Numbered from the stretch's first letter, positions 1 to 9,215 are shown. The stretch is DNA of 64,000 bases from JBPCOI01 sp051000395 (GCA_051000395.1 JBPCOI010000041.1:1-64000), one strand, 5' to 3'. The notes: generated by a model not told the origin, from the sequence alone. Numbers and translations: made by a program.

Positions 1-1
1 C

Positions 2-319
2 CTGAAGACATGGCGCATGCTCAGCGAGGAAGGTGGCCGCTACCGCCCCCCGATAACCAAATATTCCAGCATGCTCAATGCTGTTATCGGGCTATTCTTC
101 TTCACCGCTTATGAATAAGCCTCCTGGGCTAAGGCGCTGTCTAGCAAGAGCGATTCGGTCGCTGCGAATGTGACATTTGCGGTGACGTCGTTCGTAGAAC
201 TCGACAGCAAGGGTAAGTTCATCACCGCAGACATCGCTCACAATGAGGAACGCTTCCAGCTCACAACCACGTGGTCCGGCGGCGCCTGGTCGATCAGGTC
301 ACTTGAGGCACTTCAATGA
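2..319 (+). pseudogene. Possible broken CDS upstream of the PKD protein (5' end outside window)
   Basis: One frame reads through from the window edge to a TGA at 317-319, broken only by a TAA at 116-118. The part after the TAA has protein-like composition, ending in a stretch with TTTWSGG and AWSIRSLEALQ, like the C-terminal beta-rich part of a secreted or lipoprotein accessory protein. Its stop overlaps the ATG of the next gene as ATGA, a coupling usually seen between real genes. The DNA is AT-richer than the rest of the window (42% GC over 61-120 by count). I do not recognise the family. Alternatives: two unrelated small reading frames, or a sequencing error at 116-118. Confidence 0.35.
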
Positions 320-1230
320 GTGATTCCGCAGCCCGGCAAACCGTCCATTTTCTGGTAATCGTATTATTCACCAGGGTGCTGCTCTCAATGGGTAGCGGTT
401 TTGCATATGGGCTAGGTTCGAATTCTTGCGAAGTCGACGGGGCTGCGGCTCGATCTGGCATTCTGATTAACGGAATCTGCGTCCCGGTGCGAGGCGGCGG
501 TCCGTCCGGCGATGCGGCGCAGACACCGGTGACCCGGTCGGTGGGGTGCCGCGCGGACGGCAGTTCCACACAGACTGGCTCGCCGTGCGGATCGGGGGTG
601 CCGCGGTGCACGCTCCTGGTTCAGGGCGGCAGCGCGACGCCGGACATCGTCGCCTACGCCGTGCAGCAGCAGGACCCGAAGACCAAGCAATGGATCACCG
701 TGGACTTCTGGTGCCCGCAGAGCCAGCGGGCCGTTCCGGCCGGCCCAAGCGCGGCGTCCATCCGCGACCAGGCCCTGAAGCTGCTGCCCAAGGTCGCGAT
801 CGGCACCACCGGCACCGCCAACACCAGCCTGGTGAACGTCCAGACCGTGCTCTGGGCCGACACCCCGGCCACACGCGTCCTGGGCACCGTCACCATCGTC
901 GGACACCGCGTCGCACTGCGAGCCGGCTTCGCCCGCGCCGACTGGCGCTTCGGGGACGGCCAGAGCGACACGACCGCCACCCCGGGCGCCCCCTACGACG
1001 ACGCTCGCAACCCCTGCGACACCCCGACGTGCACCGGCTACTACGGCCACACCTACACCGCCACCGGTCCGCAGACGATCACACTCACTGTGTCCTGGAA
1101 CGCCAGCTACTCCCTCGACGGCGGTCCCTACCAGCCCGTCGGCGCGGCCGCGATCACCGGCGCCCCGGCCACCCGCACCGTCACCGTCCACCAGGCCCGC
1201 GGCATCCTCGTCCCCGACCCCGGCAACTGA
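316..1230 (+). CDS. Secreted PKD-domain protein
   Basis: A 304-residue protein with an N-terminal hydrophobic stretch (residues about 10-34) that looks like a signal peptide or membrane anchor. Six cysteines lie between residues 38 and 133. A PKD-like beta-sandwich begins at WRFGDG (about 210-215) and includes the typical YGHTY strand (about 243-247). PKD folds usually mediate binding or spacing in extracellular proteins; no catalytic domain is visible. The start ATG overlaps the TGA of the preceding frame. Base composition changes inside the gene: about 50% GC in the first 120 bases, then strongly GC-rich. Substrate or partner unknown. Confidence 0.75.
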   Translation: MSDSAARQTVHFLVIVLFTRVLLSMGSGFAYGLGSNSCEVDGAAARSGILINGICVPVRGGGPSGDAAQTPVTRSVGCRADGSSTQTGSPCGSGVPRCTLLVQGGSATPDIVAYAVQQQDPKTKQWITVDFWCPQSQRAVPAGPSAASIRDQALKLLPKVAIGTTGTANTSLVNVQTVLWADTPATRVLGTVTIVGHRVALRAGFARADWRFGDGQSDTTATPGAPYDDARNPCDTPTCTGYYGHTYTATGPQTITLTVSWNASYSLDGGPYQPVGAAAITGAPATRTVTVHQARGILVPDPGN

Positions 1231-1292
1231 GCGCACTGACCATCCTTGCGCGCACGGTGGATGGGGCGCGCAGGCGGTGGCAGCGATGCGTG

Positions 1293-3071
1293 CTAACGCG
1301 TGAGCGTCGCCGAGGGCACCTGCGGCTCGTGGGTGGCACCGCCGGCATCCGTCCCGCCGGCACCCGTTCCGCCGGCAAGGCCACCGCCGCCCGCTAGCCC
1401 CGCACCGCCGGCATCCGTCCCGCCGGCAGCTCCGAGACCGTCCGCGCCAGGCTGGGCGGCCTCGCGCGCCGCCTGCAGCCCGGACACCATCCGTAGCGGC
1501 ACCTCCTTGAGCATCAGCGCGAGGACGAACGCGGCCACCAGCACCGACGCGCCGACGAGGAACACCAGGTCCATCGCCTGCGAGAAGCCGACCAGGAACG
1601 GGTGCGCCAGCGCCTTGTCGATGTGCTGCAGGAAGGCCGTGTCGTTCAGGTTGCCACCGTGCCCGAGCGAGTTCACCTGACCCGGATGTGCCTTAGCGGC
1701 AGCCTGGAACTCCGGCGTCGGCCGTGCCTTGTCGTACGCGGTCGCGATCTTGGGACCGGCTGCGGAAAAGAGGATCGACAGGAACACCGCTGCCCCGAGC
1801 GTGCCGCCCACCTGGCGGAAGAACGTCGTCGAGGAGGTCGCCACCCCCATGTCGCGTGGCGGCACCGCGTTCTGCATCGCCAGCACGATCGCCTGCATGT
1901 TCAGGCCCAGGCCCGCGCCGAACACCACCATGAACAGGTCCGTCCGGACCAGGGAGGTGTCCGCACCGACCGTGGACAGCAGCAGCAACCCGAGCACGAG
2001 CATCGCGCTGCCGAGTACCGGAAAGATCTTGTAGCGGCCGGTGCGGGAGGTGATCTGGCCCGAGGTCAGCGACGCGATCATCATGCCGGCCACCATCGGC
2101 AGCACCAGCAGGCCGGCCTTCGTCGGCGACGCGCCCTTGACGATCTGCAGGTACAGCGGGATCGACATCATGCCGCCGAACATCCCGATGCCGACCACGA
2201 ACGACTGCGCCGAGCCGACCGCGAACACCCCGTTGCGGAACAACCGCAGGGGGATCAGCGCCTCCGCGCCCATCCGCGACTCGATCCAGACGAAGCCGAG
2301 CAGGCCCAGGACGCCGACGGCGTAGCACGTCAGCGCGATGCCCGACCCCCAGCCCCACGACTGTCCCTGCTCGGCGACGATCAACAGCGGAACCAGCCCG
2401 ACGACCAGGGCCACGGCACCGCGCCAGTCGATGCGGTGATCGCGCCGCTGGTGCTCGACGTGCAGCACCTTGCTCACCACGATCAGCGCCAGGATGCCGA
2501 TCGGCACGTTGATGTAGAAGATGCAGCGCCATCCGGTGATCCCGAAGATGTGCGGCGTCCCGGCGAAGAAGCCGCCGATGACCGGGCCGAGCACCGAGGA
2601 CGTCGCGAACACCGCCATGAAGTAGCCCTGGTAGCGGGCTCGTTCGCGCGGCGGGATGATGTCGCCGATGATCGCGAACGCCAGCGACATCAGGCCGCCC
2701 GCGCCGATTCCCTGGAACGCGCGGAAGCCGGCGAGCATGTACATCGAGGTCGCCAGCCCGCACAGCGCAGAACCGGCGATGAATACCGTGATCGCGAACA
2801 GGAACAGCGGTTTGCGCCCGTAGATGTCCGACAGCTTGCCGTAGAGCGGCGTGGCGATCGTCGAGGTGATCAGGAACGCGGTGGTGACCCACGCCTGGGC
2901 GGACAGGCCGTGCAGGTCGTCACCGATCGTGCGGATCGCGGTCGAGACGATCATCTGGTCGAGCGCGGCGAGAAACATGCCCAGCATCAGCCCGGACAGG
3001 ATGCTCAGGATCTGCTTGTGGGTCAGTTCGCCAGAGGCGTGCGCCGCCGGGGCTGCGGTGGTGGCCGACAT
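1293..3071 (-). CDS. MFS multidrug efflux transporter, DHA2 (14-TM, EmrB/QacA) family
   Basis: A 592-residue proton-driven drug exporter of the inner membrane. The N-terminus (ELTHKQILSILSGLMLGMFL) leads into TM1 with the LDQMIVSTA motif typical of DHA2 pumps, followed by the loop 2-3 motif GKLSDIYGRKP. The length fits 14 helices. The C-terminal 60 or so residues are a Gly/Ala-rich repetitive tail, encoded by repeated GCCGGCATCCGTCCCGCCGGC-like DNA, and are likely cytosolic and disordered. The ATG at 3071 shares its A with the TGA of the upstream marR gene (TGATG), so the two are translationally coupled and the pump is almost certainly under that regulator. The reading frame extends upstream to 3653, but only the part from 3071 is transporter-like. 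Confidence 0.92.
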   Translation of the reverse strand: MSATTAAPAAHASGELTHKQILSILSGLMLGMFLAALDQMIVSTAIRTIGDDLHGLSAQAWVTTAFLITSTIATPLYGKLSDIYGRKPLFLFAITVFIAGSALCGLATSMYMLAGFRAFQGIGAGGLMSLAFAIIGDIIPPRERARYQGYFMAVFATSSVLGPVIGGFFAGTPHIFGITGWRCIFYINVPIGILALIVVSKVLHVEHQRRDHRIDWRGAVALVVGLVPLLIVAEQGQSWGWGSGIALTCYAVGVLGLLGFVWIESRMGAEALIPLRLFRNGVFAVGSAQSFVVGIGMFGGMMSIPLYLQIVKGASPTKAGLLVLPMVAGMMIASLTSGQITSRTGRYKIFPVLGSAMLVLGLLLLSTVGADTSLVRTDLFMVVFGAGLGLNMQAIVLAMQNAVPPRDMGVATSSTTFFRQVGGTLGAAVFLSILFSAAGPKIATAYDKARPTPEFQAAAKAHPGQVNSLGHGGNLNDTAFLQHIDKALAHPFLVGFSQAMDLVFLVGASVLVAAFVLALMLKEVPLRMVSGLQAAREAAQPGADGLGAAGGTDAGGAGLAGGGGLAGGTGAGGTDAGGATHEPQVPSATLTR

Positions 3072-3643
3072 CACTTCTTCCCTTCTGCCGAGCTGCGCTG
3101 GTGCTCGGCGCGCTCGGGGAGCCAATCGGATCGGTGTTGCTCGAAGTCGGCGGTGAACCGCTGCAGATAGCTGGCGAACTTGCGCAGATCGCGCTCGCTC
3201 CAGTCGCCGAGCATCCGGCCGAAGTGCTCGATCCGGATCTCGTTGTGCTCGGTGATCACCTCGTCCGCCTTCGGGGTGAGGACGAGCAGGCAGGCTCGCC
3301 CGTCCTCCGGGTCGGCGCGGCGTTCCAGCAGGCCGTCCTTCACGAGTCCGGCGACCTGCCGGCTCACCGTGGACGGGTCGGCCTGGACGAGCTCGGCCAG
3401 CGCGCTCGAGCGGATCGGGCCCTCGGTCGAGACGGTCTTGAGCAGGAGGTGTGCGGACCACTCGACGTCGTGCGCCGCCGCCGCGAGGAACTGCGCGCGC
3501 GTCTTGGTGAACGAGCGCGCCAGCCGCACGAAGGTGTCGGCCACGGCAGCGACGTCGGCGCGGCTCGGCAGGGCAGCGGTGTCGGCACGACGAAGAGGCA
3601 CGGGCGCGGTAGCTCGGGCGGCGGTGCGGACGGTCACACTCAC
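3071..3643 (-). CDS. MarR-family transcriptional regulator of the efflux pump
   Basis: A 190-residue winged-helix protein. The central HTH/wing region has the MarR pattern: recognition helix ADPSTVSRQVAGLV followed by the wing GLLERRADPEDGRAC. The GTG start at 3643 is preceded by AGGTGA at good spacing; a second in-frame GTG lies at 3637. It is the first gene of a two-gene operon with the MFS pump and probably autorepresses through the inverted repeat at 3681-3700, as MarR/EmrR pairs commonly do. Ligand unknown. Confidence 0.9.
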   Translation of the reverse strand: MSVTVRTAARATAPVPLRRADTAALPSRADVAAVADTFVRLARSFTKTRAQFLAAAAHDVEWSAHLLLKTVSTEGPIRSSALAELVQADPSTVSRQVAGLVKDGLLERRADPEDGRACLLVLTPKADEVITEHNEIRIEHFGRMLGDWSERDLRKFASYLQRFTADFEQHRSDWLPERAEHQRSSAEGKK

Positions 3644-3680
3644 GGCGGTTCACCTAACTGGATGGTTGGTACAAGTAGTT

Positions 3681-3700
3681 GGTAGATACAAGCATCTACC
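3681..3700. promoter_or_regulatory. Candidate MarR operator
   Basis: A perfect 7-base inverted repeat GGTAGAT-N6-ATCTACC lies 38 bases upstream of the marR start. A related half, TTGGTACAAG, sits beside it at 3666-3675. Position and symmetry suit autorepression by the adjacent MarR protein; binding is inferred. Confidence 0.6.
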
Positions 3701-3770
3701 TTTCGGACGACGGATGCAACCCGATTCACCGGTGAGCCAGCCGACACCGGCCCACGCCAGCCACGCCGGC

Positions 3771-5414
3771 TCAGGCGTGACGAGCGGCCGCCGCGTTGTG
3801 CAGGCCCAGGATGGACACGGCGTCCTCGCGCATCTGCACCTTGCGGATCTTGCCGGTGACGGTCATCGGGAACTCCTCGACGACGTGGACGTAGCGCGGG
3901 ATCTTGTAGTGCGCCAGCTTGCCGGTGCAGAACGACCGCAGCGCCTCGGCCGTGAGCGGTCCCGCGCCCTCGCGCAGCCGCACCCACGCCATCAGCTCCT
4001 CGCCGTATCGCTCGTCCGGCACGCCGATCACCTGCGCGTCGAGCACGTCCGGGTGCGTGTAGAGGAACTCCTCGACCTCGCGCGGGTAGACGTTCTCGCC
4101 GCCCCGGATCACCAGGTCCTTGATCCGCCCGACAATGTTCAGGTAACCGTCGCCATCCATCGTGGCGAGATCGCCGGTGTGCATCCAGTGCTCGCGCAGC
4201 ACCTCGGCGGTCTTGGCCGGCTCGTCCCAGTAGCCGCGCATCACCGAGTAGCCGCGCGTGCAGAACTCCCCCGGGGTGCCGATCGCAACCGGCAAGTCGG
4301 TGCCGGGATCGACCACCTTCACCTCCAGGTGCGGGTGGACGCGGCCGACCGTCGACACCCGCCGTTCCAGCGAGTCGTCGGCCCGGGTCTGCGTGGACAC
4401 CTGCGACGTCTCGGTCATGCCGTAGCAGATGGTGACCTCGGGCATGTGCATCTCGTCGATGACCCGCTTCATCACCTCGACGGGGCACGGCGAGCCGGCC
4501 ATGATCCCGGTGCGCAGCGAGGACAGGTCGTAGCTGCCGAACTCGGGCAGTCCGAGCTCGGCGATGAACATCGTCGGCACCCCGTACAGCGACGTGCACC
4601 CCTCGTCCTGCACCGCCTGCAGGGTGGCCGCCGCGTCGAAGCCCGGTGCGGGAATGACCACGCAGGCGCCGTGGCTGGTGGCAGCGAGGTTGCCCATCAC
4701 CATCCCGAAGCAGTGATAGAAGGGCACCGGCACGCAGATCCGGTCCGCCTCGGTGTACCCGCAGATCTCGCCGACGAAGTAGCCGTTGTTGAGGATGTTG
4801 TGGTGGCTGAGCGTGGCGCCCTTCGGGAAGCCGGTTGTCCCCGACGTGTACTGGATGTTGATCGGATCGTCGAAGGACAGGCTTGCCGAGCGTTCGGCCA
4901 CCGCCCGGTTGGCGACGCTCGCGCCGTCGGCGAGCAGCGCGTCCCAGGATGCGTCACCGATGTAGACGACCTCGCGCAGTGCCGGCAGCGCCGGGCGCAC
5001 CTGCTCGACCATCGCGCGGTAGTCGCTGGTCTTGAACGACACCGCGCACACCAGCGTCGCGACCGAGGCCTGGCGCAGCACGTAGTCCAACTCGTGGGTG
5101 CGGTAGGACGGGTTGATGGTCACCAGGATCGCGCCGATGCGCGCCGTCGCGTACTGCACCAGGAACCACTGCAGGCAGTTCGGCGCCCAGATCCCGACGC
5201 GCTCGCCGCGGGCCACCCCCCGCGCTAGCAAGCCGCGCGCCACGGCGTTCACGGCCGCGTCGAGCCGCGCGTAGCTCAGCCGGTGGCCGCCGGCAAGATC
5301 GACCACCGCCTCGCGTTCGCCGTAGCGCTCCAGCGCGCGGCGCAGGTTGGCGTCGATGGTCTCGCCGAGCAGCGGCGCGTCAGAGGTTCCACTCACGTAG
5401 GAGAGTTCGCCCAT
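3771..5414 (-). CDS. Fatty-acyl-CoA synthetase (AMP-binding, FadD type)
   Basis: An acyl-adenylate-forming enzyme of about 547 residues that activates a carboxylic acid with ATP and CoA. The P-loop-like motif YTSGTTGFPKGA, the GMTE motif (CYGMTETSQ) and the hinge region MHTGDLATMDGDGY are present. The C-terminal catalytic lysine motif is PMTVTGKIRKVQMRE. I chose ATG 5414 (MGELSYVSG), because the family usually begins close to this motif; an in-frame GTG at 5429 is possible. The gene stands alone, ending next to the marR promoter region. Chain-length specificity cannot be read. Confidence 0.9.
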   Translation of the reverse strand: MGELSYVSGTSDAPLLGETIDANLRRALERYGEREAVVDLAGGHRLSYARLDAAVNAVARGLLARGVARGERVGIWAPNCLQWFLVQYATARIGAILVTINPSYRTHELDYVLRQASVATLVCAVSFKTSDYRAMVEQVRPALPALREVVYIGDASWDALLADGASVANRAVAERSASLSFDDPINIQYTSGTTGFPKGATLSHHNILNNGYFVGEICGYTEADRICVPVPFYHCFGMVMGNLAATSHGACVVIPAPGFDAAATLQAVQDEGCTSLYGVPTMFIAELGLPEFGSYDLSSLRTGIMAGSPCPVEVMKRVIDEMHMPEVTICYGMTETSQVSTQTRADDSLERRVSTVGRVHPHLEVKVVDPGTDLPVAIGTPGEFCTRGYSVMRGYWDEPAKTAEVLREHWMHTGDLATMDGDGYLNIVGRIKDLVIRGGENVYPREVEEFLYTHPDVLDAQVIGVPDERYGEELMAWVRLREGAGPLTAEALRSFCTGKLAHYKIPRYVHVVEEFPMTVTGKIRKVQMREDAVSILGLHNAAAARHA

Positions 5415-5556
5415 GAACTCAGCTAACACCGGCGCGCCGGGCGTGGGCCAGCGTCGCGGACCGCACCGCGTGGCCGGTGACCCGGACCGCGAGAACCGCT
5501 ACGGATCCGCGGCGATGAGAATCCGTAGTCGGTGCGGTGTGACGCGGGCGGGTAGC

Positions 5557-5769
5557 TCAGGCGTCCACCGGCGACTGCGTGTTGCCCTCGAGCAGCGAGC
5601 GGACCTCGTTCTCCCGGTAGCGCCGGTGGCCGCCCAGCGTGCGGATCGAGGTCAGCTTGCCGGCCTTTGCCCATCGCGTGACGGTCTTCGGGTCGACGCG
5701 AAACAGCGTCGCGACCTCCGACGGCGTCAGCAGCGGCTCGGATTCGGGACGCTGACGAGGTGTCGTCAT
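5557..5769 (-). CDS. bldC: BldC-type MerR-like DNA-binding protein
   Basis: A 70-residue one-domain regulator with a MerR-like winged helix: LTPSEVATLFRVDPKTVTRW, then the wing TLGGHRRY. Sequence and size match actinobacterial BldC, which binds DNA cooperatively without an effector domain and controls developmental timing in Streptomyces. ATG 5769 follows a strong ribosome site (AAAGGGGG), so the longer upstream frame is not needed. The position next to the purM-DUF3073 region is common in Actinobacteria. The role in this organism is inferred. Confidence 0.88.
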   Translation of the reverse strand: MTTPRQRPESEPLLTPSEVATLFRVDPKTVTRWAKAGKLTSIRTLGGHRRYRENEVRSLLEGNTQSPVDA

Positions 5770-6106
5770 CGTGTCCCCCTTTCTGGGGATCGGTGGCGCC
5801 CGGTGTGCTCGCCACGCCATGACCGCGGCCCTGTCGTTGCCGCGTTATGGAGCCCAGTATGCAGAGCGGGACGCGCGCTTGCCATGCTCCGGTACCGATG
5901 TGTCTACTGTGTGCCACGGCGAACGCGGGTGCCCGTTTCGTCCACGTAGGGTTTAGGTACCAATCGGGATAGCTCGGGCGCCTGGCAGCGGGTGTGCACG
6001 CGGTGATGTTGCCGAGGTACGCTGGCGGCACGACGATGACAACATTCCCGGCGGTACCGCACTTGCCGCTACCGCCGGATGACCGTGTGAGCGAGGGGGT
6101 CGAGCC
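5770..6106. other. Divergent intergenic region between bldC and the DUF3073 gene
   Basis: No coding region. Both flanking genes must be transcribed outward from here. On the minus strand CATACT (5855-5860), with TGGCAA 17 bases upstream, is a weak promoter candidate for bldC. No convincing plus-strand promoter or operator was seen. Confidence 0.4.
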
Positions 6107-6298
6107 ATGGGGCGCGGCCGTGCCAAGGCAAAGCAGCAGAAGGTCGCTCGAGAGCTGAAGTACAACTCCCAGTCAACCGATCTGGACGCGCTCCAGCGAG
6201 AACTCGGCGGCGGTTCGTCCCCGGCCACCGGACACGGTTTCGAGCTCGACGACGAGGACGAGGACGACGGCCCGGACTGGGCCCACCTGGGCCGTTGA
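6107..6298 (+). CDS. DUF3073 family protein
   Basis: A 63-residue acidic small protein matching DUF3073: basic N-terminus MGRGRAKAKQQKVARELKY, the SPxTD-like segment STDLDALQRELG, and an acidic tail DDEDEDDGPDW. The family is restricted to Actinobacteria and is often found beside purM/purF, as here; its function is unknown. The start has a clear ribosome site, GAGGGGG. It is convergent with purM. Confidence 0.88.
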   Translation: MGRGRAKAKQQKVARELKYNSQSTDLDALQRELGGGSSPATGHGFELDDEDEDDGPDWAHLGR

Positions 6299-6310
6299 GC
6301 CCGACCGCAC

Positions 6311-6360
6311 AGTGCCCGTCAGTGCCCGTCAGTGCCCTTCAGTGCCCGTTAGTGCCCGTC
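6311..6360 (+). repeat. Five tandem 10-base repeats
   Basis: Five head-to-tail copies of AGTGCCCGTC, with single changes in copies 3 (CTTC) and 4 (CGTT). They fill the gap between the 3' ends of the convergent DUF3073 and purM genes. No hairpin is evident; slippage expansion is the simplest explanation. Confidence 0.85.
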
Positions 6361-6397
6361 GGATCCGTGCCAGCGTGTCGCAGGTACGAGCGGCACG

Positions 6398-7459
6398 TCA
6401 ACGCCAGGTAGCCGCACCGCCCTGGTAGTCGCGGGTCATGCTGACCGCTCCGCCGCCCTCGCGGATCTCGCCCAGCGTCCAGGCCGCGAGACCGCGCGCC
6501 GCCGCGAGGGCCAGCGTGTCGCCCGCCCGCTCGGGTGCCACCACCGCGATCATCCCGACGCCGAGGTTGAAGCTCAGCTCCATCTGCTCGCGGTTCACGC
6601 CGCCCGTCGTGGCGATCAGCTCGAAGACCGGCTGCGGGGTCCAGGTCGAGCGGTCGGCGACCGCCTCGAGCCCGCGCGGCAGGATCCGGGCCAGGTTGGC
6701 CGCCAGCCCGCCGCCGGTTACGTGCACGAAGGCGTGTGCGCCGGTCTCGGCGGCCAGCGCAAGGCAGTCGAGGGCGTAGATGCGCGTCGGCGTGAGCAGC
6801 TCGTCGGCCAGGGTGCGTCCGCCGAGCAACGCGGGGGTGGCGTCGAGCGCCAGTCCGCCCCGTTCGAGCAGCACGTGCCTGGCCAGCGAGTACCCGTTGG
6901 AGTGCAGCCCGGACGAGCCGAGCGCGATCAGGACGTCGCCGGGCCGCAGCCGGGCCGCACCGAGAACGGCGTCGGCATTGACCACCCCGAGACCGGTCCC
7001 GGACACGTCGTACTCGCCCGGATCCATGAGGCCGGGATGCTCGGCCGTCTCGCCGCCGACGAGGGCGCAGCCGGCCTGCACGCACCCCTCGGCGATGCCT
7101 GCGACGATCGTCGCGATCTTCTCCGGCACCACCTTGCCGTTGGCGATGTAGTCGGTGAGCAACAGCGGTTCGGCGCCGACGACGACCAGGTCGTCGACCA
7201 CCATGGCGACCAGGTCGATGCCGATCGTGTCGTGACGGTCGAGCGCCCGCGCAATTGCGATCTTGGTACCGACACCGTCGGTGGAGCTGGCCAGCACCGG
7301 CTGCGGGTACTTCGTGACGTCCAGCCGGAACAGTCCGGCGAACCCGCCCAGGCCGCCCAGAACCTCGGGCCGGCTGGTGCGCTTGACCGACGCGCTCATC
7401 AGCTCGACGGCCCGCTCGCCGGCCGCGATGTCGACACCGGCGGCAGCGTAGGACGTCAC
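6398..7459 (-). CDS. purM: Phosphoribosylformylglycinamidine cyclo-ligase
   Basis: A 353-residue cytosolic enzyme of de novo purine synthesis that closes the imidazole ring of AIR with ATP. PurM signatures are visible: SSTDGVGTKIAIA, the IGIDLVAMVVDDL segment, GGETAEHPGLM, and SGLHSNGYSLAR. The start is GTG 7459 (VTSYAAAG); the frame continues upstream without purM similarity. It lies 124 bases downstream of purF on the same strand, so purF-purM are probably co-transcribed. Normal length. Confidence 0.96.
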   Translation of the reverse strand: MTSYAAAGVDIAAGERAVELMSASVKRTSRPEVLGGLGGFAGLFRLDVTKYPQPVLASSTDGVGTKIAIARALDRHDTIGIDLVAMVVDDLVVVGAEPLLLTDYIANGKVVPEKIATIVAGIAEGCVQAGCALVGGETAEHPGLMDPGEYDVSGTGLGVVNADAVLGAARLRPGDVLIALGSSGLHSNGYSLARHVLLERGGLALDATPALLGGRTLADELLTPTRIYALDCLALAAETGAHAFVHVTGGGLAANLARILPRGLEAVADRSTWTPQPVFELIATTGGVNREQMELSFNLGVGMIAVVAPERAGDTLALAAARGLAAWTLGEIREGGGAVSMTRDYQGGAATWR

Positions 7460-7583
7460 GGCGCCGTCCCTGGCATTTCGATTTCGCGCCGCTCGCTCGG
7501 CGCGCGGGCGCCGAACCGGCCACGGGACGCAAAAACGTGATCCACAAGGGCGGGTCGGCCGCCACCCGGACGCACGCGGGGGG

Positions 7584-9104
7584 TCATGGCCGGGACAGGG
7601 CGTCTTCGGCCGCGTAGCTGGCGGCCCGCTCGGGCTCGCGGCCGGCAACCGAGCGCTCGATGCCTTCGAGCACGTGCTTGCCGACGACGTCGGGCAGCTC
7701 GATCGGGTAGACGCCGTCGAAGCAGGCACGGCACAGCCGGTTCTTGGGCTGCTCGGTCGCCGCGATCAGGCCATCCAGCGAGACGTAGCCGAGCGAGTCG
7801 GCGCCGATCGAGGCGCGGATGCCCTCGTCATCGAGCCCGCTGGCGACGAGCTCGGCCTTCGAGGCGAAGTCGATGCCGTAGAAGCACGGCCACTTGATCG
7901 GTGGTGCGGAGATGCGCACGTGCACCTCGAGCGCGCCGGCCTCGCGCAGCATCCGCACCAGCGCGCGCTGGGTGTTACCCCGCACGATCGTGTCGTCGAC
8001 GACCACCAGCCGCTTGCCGCGGATCACGTCGCGAAGGGGGTTGAGCTTGAGCCGGATGCCGAGCTGGCGGATGGTCTGGGAGGGCTGGATGAAGGTGCGT
8101 CCGACGTAGGAGTTCTTGACCAGGCCGAGTCCGTAGGGGATCCCGGACGCCTCGGCGTAGCCGATGGCGGCCGGGGTGCCGGACTCGGGAACGGGAATCA
8201 CCAGGTCGGCGTCGGCCGGGTGCTCGCGGGCCAACCGCCGGCCCAGCTCGACACGTGCGGAGTGGACGCTGCGGCCGGAGATCGTGGTGTCCGGACGCGC
8301 AAGATAGACGTATTCGAACAGGCAGCCCTTGGGCGACGGGGCCGCGAAGCTCTGGCTGCGCAAACCGTCGGCGTCGATCGCGATCAGTTCACCCGGTTCG
8401 ATCTCGCGCACGAAGCTCGCGCCCACGATGTCCAGCGCGGCAGTCTCGGACGTGACGACCCAGCCGCGTTCGAGCCGGCCGAGGACGAGCGGATGCACCC
8501 CGTTCGGGTCGCGGGCGGCATAGAGCGTGTGCTCGTCCATGAAGACCAGCGAGAACGCGCCGCGCAGGCTCGGCAGCACGTCCATCGCGGCCTGCTCGAC
8601 GGAGACGTCGGGACGCCCGGCGAGCATCGCGGTCAGCAGGTCCGAGTCGCTGGTGGCGCCCTGGCCGCCGCCGAGCAGGCCGTCGGCGCGGGCGCGGGTG
8701 AACAACTCCGCGGTGTTGACCAGGTTGCCGTTGTGGCCGAGTGCGAGTCCGCTGCCCGTCGGGGTGGTGCGAAAGCTGGGCTGCGCGTTCTCCCACGTCG
8801 TCGAGCCGGTGGTCGAGTAGCGGGTGTGGCCCACCGCGAGATGGCCCTGCAGGGTGGCGAGCGTGGCCTCGTCGAAGACCTGGCTGACGAGCCCGAGATC
8901 CTTGTACACCAGCACCGAGGACCCGTCGCTGACCGCGATGCCCGCGGCTTCCTGGCCGCGATGCTGCAGGGCGTAGAGCCCGAAGTAGGTCAGCTTCGCA
9001 ACCTGTTCCCCGGGCGCCCACACGCCGAAGATGCCGCAGGCGTCCTGCGGGCCCTTCTCGCCGGGTAGTAGTTCGTGGGTCAGCTTGCCGTCGCCTCGCG
9101 CCAC
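7584..9104 (-). CDS. purF: Amidophosphoribosyltransferase
   Basis: A 506-residue enzyme catalysing the committed step of purine synthesis: PRPP plus glutamine to phosphoribosylamine. After a propeptide of about 22 residues comes the nucleophile Cys23 in ACGIFGVW of the class II glutaminase domain. The phosphoribosyltransferase domain carries the PRPP loop VVVDDTIVRGNT. A C-terminal cysteine (LCRACFDGVYP) resembles the metal/Fe-S ligand region of the Bacillus-type enzyme. It is the first gene of the purF-purM pair. Confidence 0.96.
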   Translation of the reverse strand: MARGDGKLTHELLPGEKGPQDACGIFGVWAPGEQVAKLTYFGLYALQHRGQEAAGIAVSDGSSVLVYKDLGLVSQVFDEATLATLQGHLAVGHTRYSTTGSTTWENAQPSFRTTPTGSGLALGHNGNLVNTAELFTRARADGLLGGGQGATSDSDLLTAMLAGRPDVSVEQAAMDVLPSLRGAFSLVFMDEHTLYAARDPNGVHPLVLGRLERGWVVTSETAALDIVGASFVREIEPGELIAIDADGLRSQSFAAPSPKGCLFEYVYLARPDTTISGRSVHSARVELGRRLAREHPADADLVIPVPESGTPAAIGYAEASGIPYGLGLVKNSYVGRTFIQPSQTIRQLGIRLKLNPLRDVIRGKRLVVVDDTIVRGNTQRALVRMLREAGALEVHVRISAPPIKWPCFYGIDFASKAELVASGLDDEGIRASIGADSLGYVSLDGLIAATEQPKNRLCRACFDGVYPIELPDVVGKHVLEGIERSVAGREPERAASYAAEDALSRP

Positions 9105-9196
9105 CTGCCCAGTGTACGGGGCGGGTCCGAGGCTGCCGGCAGCCCCGCCCGTGTTCCTAGGCGTGGCGTGGAGCCGAATTGTCGGCTGCGAGGAAG

Positions 9197-9215
9197 TTAG
9201 GTTAGCCTAACCTGC
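9197..9215. promoter_or_regulatory. IdeR/DtxR iron box
   Basis: TTAGGTTAGCCTAACCTGC matches the 19-base IdeR/DtxR consensus TTAGGTTAGSCTAACCTAA at 17 positions, with a perfect inner palindrome. It lies 30 bases before the ZIP transporter start, so iron-dependent repression of the metal transport genes downstream is predicted. Confidence 0.85.
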
